The position numbers were made by a program, and so were the translations under genes. Positions 21,982 to 32,811 of a stretch of 64,000 nucleotides of DNA are shown piece by piece. The stretch's first letter is position 1. Every line of letters starts with the position of its first letter. Source of the DNA: Tethya wilhelma (lineage: Eukaryota > Porifera > Demospongiae > Tethyida > Tethyidae). The notes below the pieces were generated by a model. It made no database searches and was not told where the DNA came from. It worked only from the letters and a program-made list of their open reading frames with translations. The stretch lies in assembly GCA_964030475.1 (NCBI GenBank), contig CAXIPT010000001.1:23365532-23429531 (forward strand), given 5' to 3'.

Positions 21982-24900
21982 ATGCATGAAATGAGTAAGG
22001 AGTCAGAATTGGAGGAATTGTCTCAGAAGCTCTTGAAAACATTTGACAAGAAGAAAAACGAGAAGAATGAGACAAAGGAATCTGAAGCCCTCTCACTCCT
22101 AGCTGAGCACCCTAGTCCAGGTAGGATTTGTGATGATCAAGGGACCACCCTTTTACACCATGCATGCTACAATGGATGGTATGAAGTTGTCAGTACACTC
22201 ATTGTTTCATATGGCTGTAATTGTGCAGTAAAAGACAACGAAGGCTCCACTGCTCTTCATCACGTCAGTCATTGTGTAGCAAGCACAAACGAAAAAAGTT
22301 ATACAACAAGCAATGATGGTTGGCAACTGTGTAAAAAAAATGATGGAAGTACCCCATTACACTCTGCTTGTTTAAAAGGCCATTTTGATGAAGCCAAGTT
22401 TCTCATTATTGAACAAAATTGTGATCCATCAAGTACAAAGAATGATGGGTCAACCCCATTACACTCTGCCTGTCAAAATGGACATCTAAATGTAGCAAAG
22501 TTTCTCATCATTGAACAGAATTGTGACCCATCATGTAAAAGAAATGATGGGTCAACTCCATTACATTCTACCTGTCAAAATGGACATCTAGATATCGCTA
22601 AGTTTCTCATCATTGAACAAAATTGTGATCCATCAAGTAAAACTAATAGTAGGTCAACTCCATTACACTTCGCTTGCCACAACGGACATCTGGACATAGC
22701 CAAGTTTCTCATTCTTGAACAAAATTGTGATCCATCATGTAAAGATGATGACGGATGGACCCCATTACACTATGCCTGCCAAAATGGACATCTAAATGTA
22801 GCAAAGTTTCTCATCATTGAACAGAATTGTGACCCATCATGTAAAAGGAATGATGGGTCAACTCCATTACATTCTACCTGTCAAAATGGACATCTAGATA
22901 TCGCTAATTTTCTGATCATTGAACAAAGTTGTGATCCATCGTGTAAAAGGAACGATGGGTTTACTCCATTACACTTTGCTTGCTACAACGGACATCTAGA
23001 CATAGCCAAGTTTCTCATTCTTGAACAAAATTGTGATCCATCATGTAAAGATGATGACGGATGGACCCCATTATACTATGCCTGCCTAAATGGACATCTA
23101 AATGTAGCAAAGTTTCTCATCATTGAACAGAATTGTGATTCATTATGTAAAAGGAATGATGGGTCAACTCCATTACATTCTACCTGTCAAAATGGACATC
23201 TAGATATCACTAAGTTTCTCATCATTGAACAAAATTGTGATCTATCAAGTAAAAGAAATGATGGGTCAACTCCATTACACTTCGCCTGCTACAACGGACA
23301 ATTAGACATAGCCAAGTTTCTCATTCTTGAACAAAATTGTGATCCATCATGTAAAAAGGATGACGGATGGACCCCATTATACTATGCCTGCCTAAATGGA
23401 CATCTAAATGTAGCAAAGTTTCTCATCATTGAACAGAATTGTGACCCATCTAGTAAAACTAATAGTAGGTCAACTCCATTACACTTTGCTTGCCACAACG
23501 GACATTTAGGCATAGCCAAGTTTCTCATTATTGAACAAAATTGTGATCCATCATGTAAAGATAATGTTGGTGTGACTCCTTTACACCTTGCTTGTGAAAA
23601 AGGGGATCTAGATGTTACCAAGTTTCTCATTATTAAACAAAAATGTGATCTATCAAGTAAAAGCAATAATGGATGGACCCCATTGCACTTTGCTTGTAAC
23701 AAAGGACATGTTAATGTGGTACAATATCTTGTACTTACATTTGAATCTGTTTTCTTTCAATTCAAATCTAAAACTAAGTACTTCTTGCAGCTATGTTCAT
23801 CCCAGACTGATATAAGCACTTTTCTCTCCATCTTTAACGATATCACTGATAAAGTCTTTAGTGGTAATAGTTCAAATCTCTTTCTCAGGTCTCCTCTGAA
23901 GGTGTTTGTTGTTGGGAATCAATCTGCTGGGAAAAGCACACTGATTGCTTCCCTAACTCACAAGTTATCTTCCAGTAGAGAATTATTCAGCTCTACAATT
24001 ATTGATCGTTTCAGGAAAGTATCTGGCGTAGAACCTCATGCAGACTGCTGGTATTGTTGTAAAGAGTGTAGAGACACTGAGAACAAGGAGGAAGGTGACT
24101 TTTTATGATCTTGCAGGACAATTTGAGTATTACTCCAGCCACATTGCCCTGCTTGAGAAACTAGTGTACAAACAGAAATGTATGGTTCTTTGTGTGGTTG
24201 ATCTGAGCAAACAGGAGGAGGAAATTTCACTTGAGTTGGGCTACTGGATGACTTTACTATCAACTGTTTACAACAACGCTGGAGTAAGCAGTCCTGAAGT
24301 TTTATTAGTTGGAACTCATGCTGATATAGTAGATACTCAAGGGAATAAGTCATCTGCCACACAAAAGTTAGTTGACATCCAGAGAAAATGTCTGCTGGTA
24401 CAAACCATTCCCAATAAATTTACGAATGCTGTTTGTTTGAACTGTACTCAACTTAGTTCAAATGGTCTAAATGCTTTAACTAAAGCAATTGATGATAACT
24501 GTCACATTGCTCAAATGCATGTTGATTTTCAAGTCCATTCCACTTACTGGATAGTCAAACAGTTTGAAAATCTGACATCTGGTAATCAACCAGCTTACAG
24601 AGTTCGAGATCTCTACCATTGTATTCAAGCAGAACAAAACCAGAAACTTCGAGACATAAACCTTCCTCCAACAGATAAGGATCATTTGTCACACCATCTT
24701 ACTACACTGAGTCAACTTAGTCACATTCTTTACCTCAAAAATGCTAAAGACATTGATAAAGGATGGGTGATTACTAAACCAGATGTTCTCTTAGCTCAAG
24801 TGAATGGTACAATATTTGCTCCAGCAAAATTCAAACAACATCACAATATCTCAAACAGCACTGGAGTTGTTCCACTTTCCAAAATCAAACAAGTATTTCC

Positions 24901-25945
24901 CAAGTATCATCCCAGTATGATTGTTGGATTCCTTCTACACTTTGAGTTTTGTCACTTGTTAAGTCTCCATGAGCTAGCCCTTATAAACAAGAAACAGAGC
25001 AAACCTGGTACAACACATGATACCTACTACTTCTTCCCTGCTCTTGTGAGTGATGAGAAACCAGTAGAGGCTCGGCTGGCAGTTGATCAACTAGCATACA
25101 CATGTGGTTGGTACCTTACTTGTGTTGAAGACCATCATTTTTTCACTCCGAGATTTCTGCACATGCTGCTGATTCGATTAGCCTTTTCATTTGCTCTTAG
25201 TCCTGACGAAACTAACCCAACTGTCGTTGCTGAAAGACAATGTACTGTTTGGAAGTCTGGCATCCAATGGCAGACTGCTGATGGAGTGGAAGCTTTAGTG
25301 GAAGTAGTGAAACAGAACAAGACTGTTGTAGCTCTTGTTGGGTGTCTACCAGGAAAAGAAATGGCTTGCGTTCATCTTCGATCAAAACTCATTCAGACCA
25401 TTTTGAAAGTTAAGAAAGAGTATGTCCGAGTCATCAATACAGAAGAATATTTCATTCTTCCCTTGAATAATGGCATTGCTAGATACGCCAATGGCGATTA
25501 CTCACTGAATGACATATCCAAAGTTTCTGTAACTGAGCTAGAAAGTACAGTGGCAGAAAACAAAGATGTGATCAGATTGAAAGAGGGGTTTAAACACACA
25601 ATGATAACCACTGATCAACTATTGTACTTTGAGCCATTCATCTTGATGAACAGCAATTCCATAGCTACACTGTTTGAAAGCAATGATAGAGTTGTTTCAA
25701 ATTCCTTTCTCGAATCCTTAGAAGATGACTTTCAAGACAAAGTCACTCAATTGGAAACTGTACTGCAATCTTCAATGTTCAGTGGTTCTCAGCAAGACAC
25801 CGTGCACAAGACAAAGAGATCTCGAGGCCATGATTGTCATGAAGTGTTCATGAACTGGATGAGAAACACCCCAGTTAAAAAAAGAACATACAAACACTTG
25901 AGAGATCTCTTTTACAAGTACAGTGTATTCTGTGTTCAATCATAA
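21982..25945 (+). CDS. Ankyrin-Roc-COR (ROCO) protein, interrupted by a one-base frameshift
   Basis: The first ATG is 21982 (MHEMSKESELEEL). Sixteen ankyrin repeats (about 22130-23740, unit like NDGSTPLHSACQNGHLNVAK) come first. A Roc GTPase follows with P-loop GNQSAGKS (23914-23937), G3-type DLAGQFEYYSSH and G4-like GTHADI, then a COR-type region to about 25700. The reading frame must shift by one base near 24036-24043. Before it the frame ends GVEPH; after it TAGIVV and RRKVTFYDLAGQ continue in the next frame, so one extra base is present. An assembly error and a real lesion are equally possible. The frame ends at 25945 where a splice donor is missing compared with the copy at 31302. ROCO proteins are regulatory GTPases/scaffolds; ankyrin-ROCO-death forms suggest innate or apoptotic signalling, an inference. 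Divergent from the beta-helix gene. Confidence 0.75.
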
Positions 25946-26066
25946 GCTATTAATTTGTTGTTGGCTAAGCTATATTTCCCACAGTGCACAGTGCATGTAC
26001 ACCCGAATATTGTATATCTACAATTATAGACAACTTCTATATGCACTTACTGTAATATGTTTTTAG

Positions 26067-26783
26067 ACAAAATTTAATGGACGACATGATAATGATAAGG
26101 CTACTACCAGTATGATCATTCAAAAATCTCCTAAAGCTTCAAACTACCATGAGGTTAAGAGGGAGAAAGGTAAGCCAAAGATGTTGTAATACAATGTAGC
26201 CAGGAGAAAACAAAATCTAGCAGTGTTGCTAGGCATAAGATAATTATGAATAATTAATGATTGTATACAAACTACTATTCAGTTGTAGGAATTCACCGGG
26301 ATTACTCTGCATCCCAAAATGAAGAGGTTCTACACTCTGACTGGACAACCCCATCAAGATCTGGAGCTACACTGTCAGTGAGCAATTGCAAGCCAGAGGA
26401 AACAATTCACCTTCATAAAGGTATGACTATCGACCTATAGATGCATGAGTATCATAGTAATGATGTTACCATGACAACACAGGTGGCAGGCCCACACTAC
26501 CTCAGTTACTGCTCCTAAGGCCAAAGGGAATCAAAGTTGTTGAGACAGTAGCTCCAGACTGGAAGCATCTAGCCAATGCCCTTGGTTTCAATGAGCCCAA
26601 GATCAGAACAATTGACATGGACACAATATTAGACAAAAAGATGCTTGTATACAGATGTTCACTGACTGGTTGGAGGGAGGTCATAACCTCCGAGAACCAA
26701 TCACTTGGGCCACTCTCATTGAGTGTCTAATAGAAGCAGGACTAGTGGACCTCGCTGAGGAGCTGGGAGAGACACTACAATGA
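26067..26783 (+). pseudogene. Downstream ROCO exons with a damaged death domain
   Basis: Three exon-like blocks follow the truncated ROCO frame: 26067-26169, 26289-26420 and 26483 to about 26783, each with good splice borders and homologous to 31568-32244. The last block begins a death domain (PQLLLLRPKGIKVVETVAPDW) but has lost one base near 26630-26640 relative to the other copy, where ATGGACACAATATTAGACAA replaces different sequence. The helices after that point are therefore out of frame and a stop comes early. Together with the missing donor upstream, this version probably cannot make the full C-terminus. Confidence 0.6.
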
Positions 26784-27486
26784 TGGTATGTATGTCCACA
26801 TTATCAGATGTCCATTGATCCATGCACTCAGTCAGTACAAGGTTACAATCTATGATATTAATTCATTGTTGTGCAGGTGTCCACATTCTAGGCAAATCGT
26901 ATATACAGTTGCTAGGTATAGCTGATACTTTAGAACACAATTTAGTAGTCACGATCATGATAAGTTGTTATGTAACTTTGTAGATCTAGACTATAGCTGA
27001 AGTTTATTCATTCCATCTGGTGGCAATTACTAACAAGAAAAATTGATCTTATACATTTTTATGAGAAGATATTATTATATTGTATATATAGGTAAATATT
27101 CATTATACCAATTGTCAATGTCATCTAATTAAGTTCATCAGACAACATCTGCAGCCCTCAAATTCTGTGCTACTGTTCTAACTGAGCATCTCACTCATAC
27201 ACGTTTTAAGCTCAGAACAAGTTATTTTTCAATAATATTTGAAATATCATAAAATCCATCCCATACCAAGATCTTCACCTAGTTACCAACTACAGCACTA
27301 TCTCTTGATGTTATCCAAACTCACGGAAACTTTACATTAACTGAAAATTATTGCCTTTATTTGTCTGAACTGAACTAACATGTTACTAATTTTTCTAAAG
27401 TTTAAAGAAAAGGTCATGTCTTACCTAATGCTATAATATAGTTCTTCTCAAAATAATGCAAAATGCAGACTCTAAGCAGCCATCAG
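26784..27486. other. Intergenic, with remnant of the GTTAGAAC-ended MITE
   Basis: AT-rich. Around 27143-27185 one end of the element seen intact at 47036-47232 is present (CTCAAATTCTGTGCTACTGTTCTAAC). No gene recognised. Confidence 0.4.
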
Positions 27487-28430
27487 ACATCATGCATCTG
27501 TATGTATATAGACTTTGTAAAGGCCTTTAAGTCAGTCCCTCACTGTAAACTTCTCTTTAAGCTTCATCTTATTGGTAGTTCTATCACCTACACCTCATTC
27601 AATGCATGACTACGATTCATCCTCCATGCCAGTCCTCTGTGGTGTTGCACAGGGTAGTGTTCTTGGTCGTCTTCTGTTTAATGTTCAAGTATATAATATC
27701 AATGCATGACCTACCATTGTGCTCTCCCTCAAGTGACATGTGCACTTATCTGTTTGCTGATGACACAATGCTATTAAGTGCATTAAATCATTACACTGCC
27801 ATCATGTACTTCAAAGCATATTAATTTTTGCTATAGTTAGGATCAAATCTCCAGAGTTTGCATCAAGATGATATACTGTCCATGCAGGTCAGATTGCTAC
27901 CTAATTTAAGAGTCTTAGCAAATGATAGTCATATTTCTCACGCAGATCTATAGATACATCCTTCACTTTCCCAGTTGAGCTTGCCAACAAGCAGAAAGAT
28001 CTATGCCTTAAGTTTTAATCAGACGCACAGTTTTTCCTCACACGCCTGCCTGGCACCCTTACCTGCTCTGAGACATCCAACGTCTTGAGTGAATTCAAAG
28101 AAGAGCAACCCAGTTCATATCCTGCAAAGACTCACCTTCCTAAATCTTTTCCCCTATATAGATGAACTGGTTTGAACTAGTACTGCAGGATATTATACTC
28201 TTTGTCATGCAAGTATGTGGCAAGATCCTCGAGCCTGAAAAATTTTAATGTTTTTGATCATATATGTCATTCACATCAGGCAACACACAGTCATCAATCC
28301 TCCTCTGGGAAGCTAGTTCACAATTCTACTATAGGCTTGACTGTCTTCAACACGGCGCCACTACGAATCTCTGGAACTCCCTCCCATCCATTGATCTATC
28401 ACTCTAGCTCTCTCCAGCAATAATCAAGAG
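27487..28430 (+). mobile_element. Decayed LINE reverse-transcriptase fragment
   Basis: Broken frames preserve recognisable pieces: DFVKAF..VPHCKLL like the RT motif DLSKAFDRVPH, a GVAQGSVLG-like stretch, and FADDTMLLSAL like the catalytic YADD box. Multiple stops and shifts make it non-functional. A homologous, equally decayed copy occurs on the minus strand near 45430-46330, beside another MSH4 5' copy, so both derive from one insertion upstream of MSH4. Confidence 0.6.
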
Positions 28431-28575
28431 TAACATTATCAATTAACTGACGTTATACTTTCTGGAAGCATTTAATCCTGATCTACGCGTACCCTGTTTG
28501 TTTCATTCACTACCTCAGTGCCCAACAAATGTACTATATAACAAGTTATATAATAACAACTGTACCAAAACTCAT

Positions 28576-31259
28576 CAATAATAATTATTTATTAAATGTC
28601 CATTTTTGTTTTAATCTGTTCATATATCATTGTTCATTGCAACAGCATCACTGCGGAACTCTCTATGATCTTTGAGTCCTGATATGCGCACGCGCAGTCG
28701 TTCGTACGTACGTAGGCGCGCGCTAGCTATCTAGTAGTGACGACCTTTGCCAAAGTTAATACGTTCTTGGTGCAGCTGTCCGGTCCCAGGGGAGGTCTCT
28801 GTTAGTGTATCTCACACATAGGTTCATGATGAACAATCTCAAGCAAGCAAAATATAGTTAGTTGGACATACATGTATAATTGCAGCAGCTGTGAGCTTCA
28901 TATAAATGTTCTACGGCCTATTCCTGGTTTGGTTCTGTGCCAAAGTTTGTTCTGTATCTTTCTCGCAGACTTTCCTCTGCTCCCTTCATCCTCCTCCACC
29001 TCCGCACCCAGTGACAGCAGTGCCACGACACCACTCCCAGCAGCTGGCACCAAGAGTGGCCCCACTGGTGACAGCCTCTTCACTCCTGGCACTGCCTCTC
29101 TCAATGGCAGCTCCTTCATCACTCCAGGTGAGAAAGTAGCCTTATACCAAGAGAGAGACTTGGTATTTAAGTGAAACTGTCAGGTTGGGTGGGAACTGCA
29201 TGCACCTGAGCTGTTTTGTTATAATTAGCTATTATTTATTAAAATACCACTGACTAGTTAGCTATTTAATCGGCAGTATTTCTGTCCTACTAACAATGTA
29301 TATATTAGCAGATGTCATGAGTTGGTCAGTACTCAATGAATAGCTACCTTGCATGGTATACCCTTTGATTGTCAGTATTGTTGTTTGTACTATCGTCAGG
29401 TTCTCTAGCCCGGTCATCGTCATGTGGGACTCACTCCAGTGTCTCCTTCTCTGGACCTCGTTCAGCTGGCTCCCATTGCACCACCCCTGGCTCTGAGCTG
29501 AGATCAAACAGACTAGACCACTCCTCCTCAGTCATCATCTGTAAGTCACAACTATGGAGAGATGTCTATATTTTGAAATGTTTCCTCTAACTTTCTTCAC
29601 GCTATAATCTAATATGCATCATGTCTCTACAGCTATTGTTGAGGGCCGTGGACTAGCTAAAGGTGAAATAGGGATGGCAAGCATTAACCTAAAACAACCT
29701 GTACTCATGTTGTCTCAAGTAAGAATCCGTCACAGTTTAGAATGTGTTGCTGTTATAACGTTGGCATGTATGCTGATATGGTCATTCAGTTTCCAGACAG
29801 CCAGAGTTATGTGAAGGTCATGACCAAGCTCATGATAGTGAGACCGGTTGAGGTACATACACCGTTATTTCACAATTCTGCATCTATTTCATTGACTCTC
29901 CTCTTCTACTGCAGATCCTGATGCCCAACACTGTGTGTGACAGTGGGACAAAGACAAAGCTCTATCAGTTGATCCATGACCAATTCTCAGAGACCACACT
30001 CACTACAGTGCAAAGGAAATACTTCAATGAAACAAAAGGTACACTACTAGTAGTATTTTCATTAACCATCCCCTCTGCCTTGCCTTTTGAATTGTATGGA
30101 ATGAAACCTAGTATTACTCCAAACTTTTCTTGTTTTATGTATGTCTATGCTCAACTGTGTGGGTAGCCTATTCCCATTCACTTGAGCCTTTGTATGTATT
30201 CAAGTTTACTTCAACACCATTTACAAATTTCGTTTGGATAGTTGTAGGCCATCCCTTACCTTTACTTATCCCATACCTTAAGTATTTTGAACCCCCAAAA
30301 AGCAAGTATACTTCTGTACTCAGGTAAAAATGAATAGATTTTAGTAACTCAATATATCTCATTGTAGGTCTTGAGTACATCAAGCAACTCTGTGCTGCTG
30401 AGTTCAATAGTGTAGAGTTGGATGTAGCAGCAAAGTAAGCCATAGTTATGAATTATAAAACTGTACTACCTGCTCCCTCACTTGTATCTCTTCGCCTTAG
30501 GTACTATGCTCTGGCTGCTACCTCAGCTCTGCTAAAGTATGTGGAGTTCATTCAGAATATTGTTTATGCTCCAAATTCACTACGCATCATCTTCAAGGGA
30601 TCTGAACAGACAGCAATGATTGGTCAGTTTCAAAAACCCTACTAAATCTTGGACATAATTATATTACCATTTTATTATAGTGGGTGTACTTGTAAAATTC
30701 ATATGGTTAGCAATTACGATGACTTACTCTACAATGTACCACAGTGTAGGAGTATATATGTGAAATAAAATTTTGAAAGAGATCTACATGTTCATAAGCC
30801 ACAAAATACTAACAATAATAGTACTGTTTATTGTCACATGTTTCCTTTCCTTAGATGTGATAACAGTGAAAAACCTTGAGCTGTTGTCCAACGCCAGAGA
30901 CCCCTCTTCCGACCACTCCCTCTTTGGACTGCTCAACTACACCAAGACTCCATGTGGAGGTGAGGGTACACTGGTACTAGAGATAGTAGTTGGTGTTGAA
31001 ACTTTTGTATTAATTTTAGCACGCCTTCTAAGATCTAACATTTTGGAGCCACCAACAAGTAAGTGAATGTGTTGTCACTGTGTTGACAAGTGTTGCTGTG
31101 ATGTTTTGCAATTTGTTGTATTGGTGTGTAGGTGTGGAAACAATTCGTTTGAGGCAGGACTGTGTGCAAGGTAATAATAAAATTTGTGATTGTAACCCTA
31201 CACACCCTCTCATATGCTCTCTCTCTCTCTTTCTCTCTCTCATATGCGCTCTCTTATAT

Positions 31260-31300
<41 letters not shown>
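28576..31300 (+). other. Exact inverted copy of the MSH4 5' half (probable unmerged contig overlap)
   Basis: Contains MSH4 coding exons 28969-29127, 29400-29540, 29633-29718, 29790-29852, 29915-30038, 30368-30434, 30501-30622, 30855-30959, 31020-31058 and 31132-31170. Every one mirrors an exon of the minus-strand gene at 37638-40362: paired coordinates sum to 68938 throughout, with no insertion or deletion and identical translations. The segment runs up to the N at 31301, and its mirror runs up to the N at 40363. Not counted as a second gene. Confidence 0.85.
31209..31300. repeat. (CT)n microsatellite ending at an assembly N
   Basis: Interrupted then pure CT units; the contig stops inside it. 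It mirrors the GA run at about 37631-37672, so the assembler probably broke here because of the simple repeat. Confidence 0.9.
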
Positions 31301-31301
31301 N
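31301..31301. other. Assembly junction (single N)
   Basis: Single undetermined base joining MSH4 intron microsatellite to the middle of a ROCO exon. The two sides are not contiguous in any sensible gene model. Similar single Ns occur at 32661, 40363, 47465 and 48703. Confidence 0.9.
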
Positions 31302-32244
31302 TCGAGGCCATGATTGTCATGAAGTGTTCATGAACTGGATGAGAAACACCCCAGTTAAAAGAAGAACATACAAACATTTGAGAGATCTCTTTAGCAAGTA
31401 CAGTATATTCTGTGGAAGAAACCCTTTGGTAAGTTTGTAATGATAAATTCAATCATTTTTAATGTAGTCTAAGCAATATAATTGCTGCTATTTCTAACAG
31501 TGCATGTACATACACCAATATTGTCTATATGGACAACATCTACATGCACTTACTTTAATATGTTTAGACAACTGGACGACATGATAGTGATAAGGCTACT
31601 ACCAGTATGACCATTCAACAATCTCCTAAAGCTCCAAATTACCATGAATTTAAGAAGGAGAAAGGTAAGCCAAATATATTGTAGTACAATGTATATAGCC
31701 GGGAGAAAGCTAAATCTAGCAATGTTGCAACCTTTATTCAGTTTTAGGAATTCACCGCGATGACTTTGCATCCCAAAATGAAGAAGTTCTACACACTGCC
31801 TGGACAACCCCATCAAGATCTAGAGCTACACTGTCAGTGAGCAATTGCAAGCCAGAGGAAACACTTCACCTTCATAAAGGTATGACTGTCGGACCTATAG
31901 ATGCATGAGTATCATAGTAATAATGGTGCCATGACAACACAGGTGGCAGGCCCACACTGCCTCAGTTACTGCTCCTAAGGCCAAAGGGAATCAAAGTTGT
32001 TGAGACAGTAGCTCCAGACTGGATTCATCTAGCCAATGCCCTTGGTTTTAATGAGCCCAAGATCAGAACAATTGAAATGGGAACATTCCATCAACCTCAA
32101 GATGCTTGTATACAGATGTTCACTGACTGGTTGGAGGGAGGTCATGACCTCCGAGAACCAATCACCTGGGCCACTCTCATTGAGTGTCTAATAGAAGCAG
32201 GACTAGTGGACCTCGCTGAGGAGCTGCGGGAGACACTACAATGA
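31302..32244 (+). CDS. Second version of the ROCO C-terminus with intact death domain (partial)
   Basis: Begins mid-exon at the N. Exons: 31302-31428 (ending RNPL at donor GTAAGT), 31568-31664, 31748-31879, 31943-32244 (stop TGA). The last exon encodes an uninterrupted death domain: LPQLLLLRPKGIKVVE, APDWIHLANALGFNEPKI, DACIQMFTDWLEGG, ITWATLIECLIEAGLVDLAE. Death domains mediate homotypic assembly in apoptotic and innate signalling. Compared with 25826-26783, this copy keeps the splice donor after the first exon and the base missing from the other death domain. It is therefore either the functional allele or a paralogue. Divergence in introns is a few percent plus indels. The ankyrin and Roc parts of this version are not in the window. 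Confidence 0.7.
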
Positions 32245-32660
32245 TGGTATGTATGTCCACATTATCAGATGTCCATTGATCCATGCACTCAGTCAGTACA
32301 AGGTTACAATCTATGATATTCATTGTTGTGCAGGTATCCACATTCCAGGCAAATCATATACATACAGATGCTAGGTAGTTGATACTTTAGAACACAATTT
32401 AGTAGTACAAGTTGTTATGTAACTTTGTAGATCTATAGACTAGCTGAAGTTTATTCATTCAATCTGGTGGCAATTACTATTATTGCAAACAAGAAGAATT
32501 GATCTAATACATTATTGTCAAGATATATACTGTATAAGTAAATGTTATTACAATGTCATCTAAGTTAGAACAGTAGCCCAAAATTTGAAGACTGATGTTG
32601 TCTCCTCCATGCAGGGGATTTTGTAGGGTCAAGTAAAGTGAGTGTTTCCTACTGAGACCT
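32245..32660. other. Sequence 3' of the ROCO copy, diverged duplicate of 26784-27160 and of 47126-47464 (inverted)
   Basis: Similar but not identical to both other segments, so three versions of this stretch exist in the window. It ends at an N inside one end of the GTTAGAAC-type element. Confidence 0.6.
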
Positions 32661-32811
32661 NAACTACTACATAATTTTGCCATTTGAAAGTTGTTTTTTT
32701 GTGCTGATTACAACGGTACAACTTTTCATTACCTTGGATAAAACTATATCCAATGCATGAAGGCACACACACGTACATCTAGAAATTTCTCCAACGCAAA
32801 TATTAATCAAA

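Noticed and set aside
24038..24108. Programmed ribosomal frameshift in the ROCO gene
   Set aside because: No slippery heptamer or evident downstream structure at the break; a sequencing error or mutation is simpler.
28872..31300. A second, plus-strand MSH4 gene
   Set aside because: Exact inverse of the minus-strand gene, ending at assembly Ns; treated as a duplicated contig end, not a gene.
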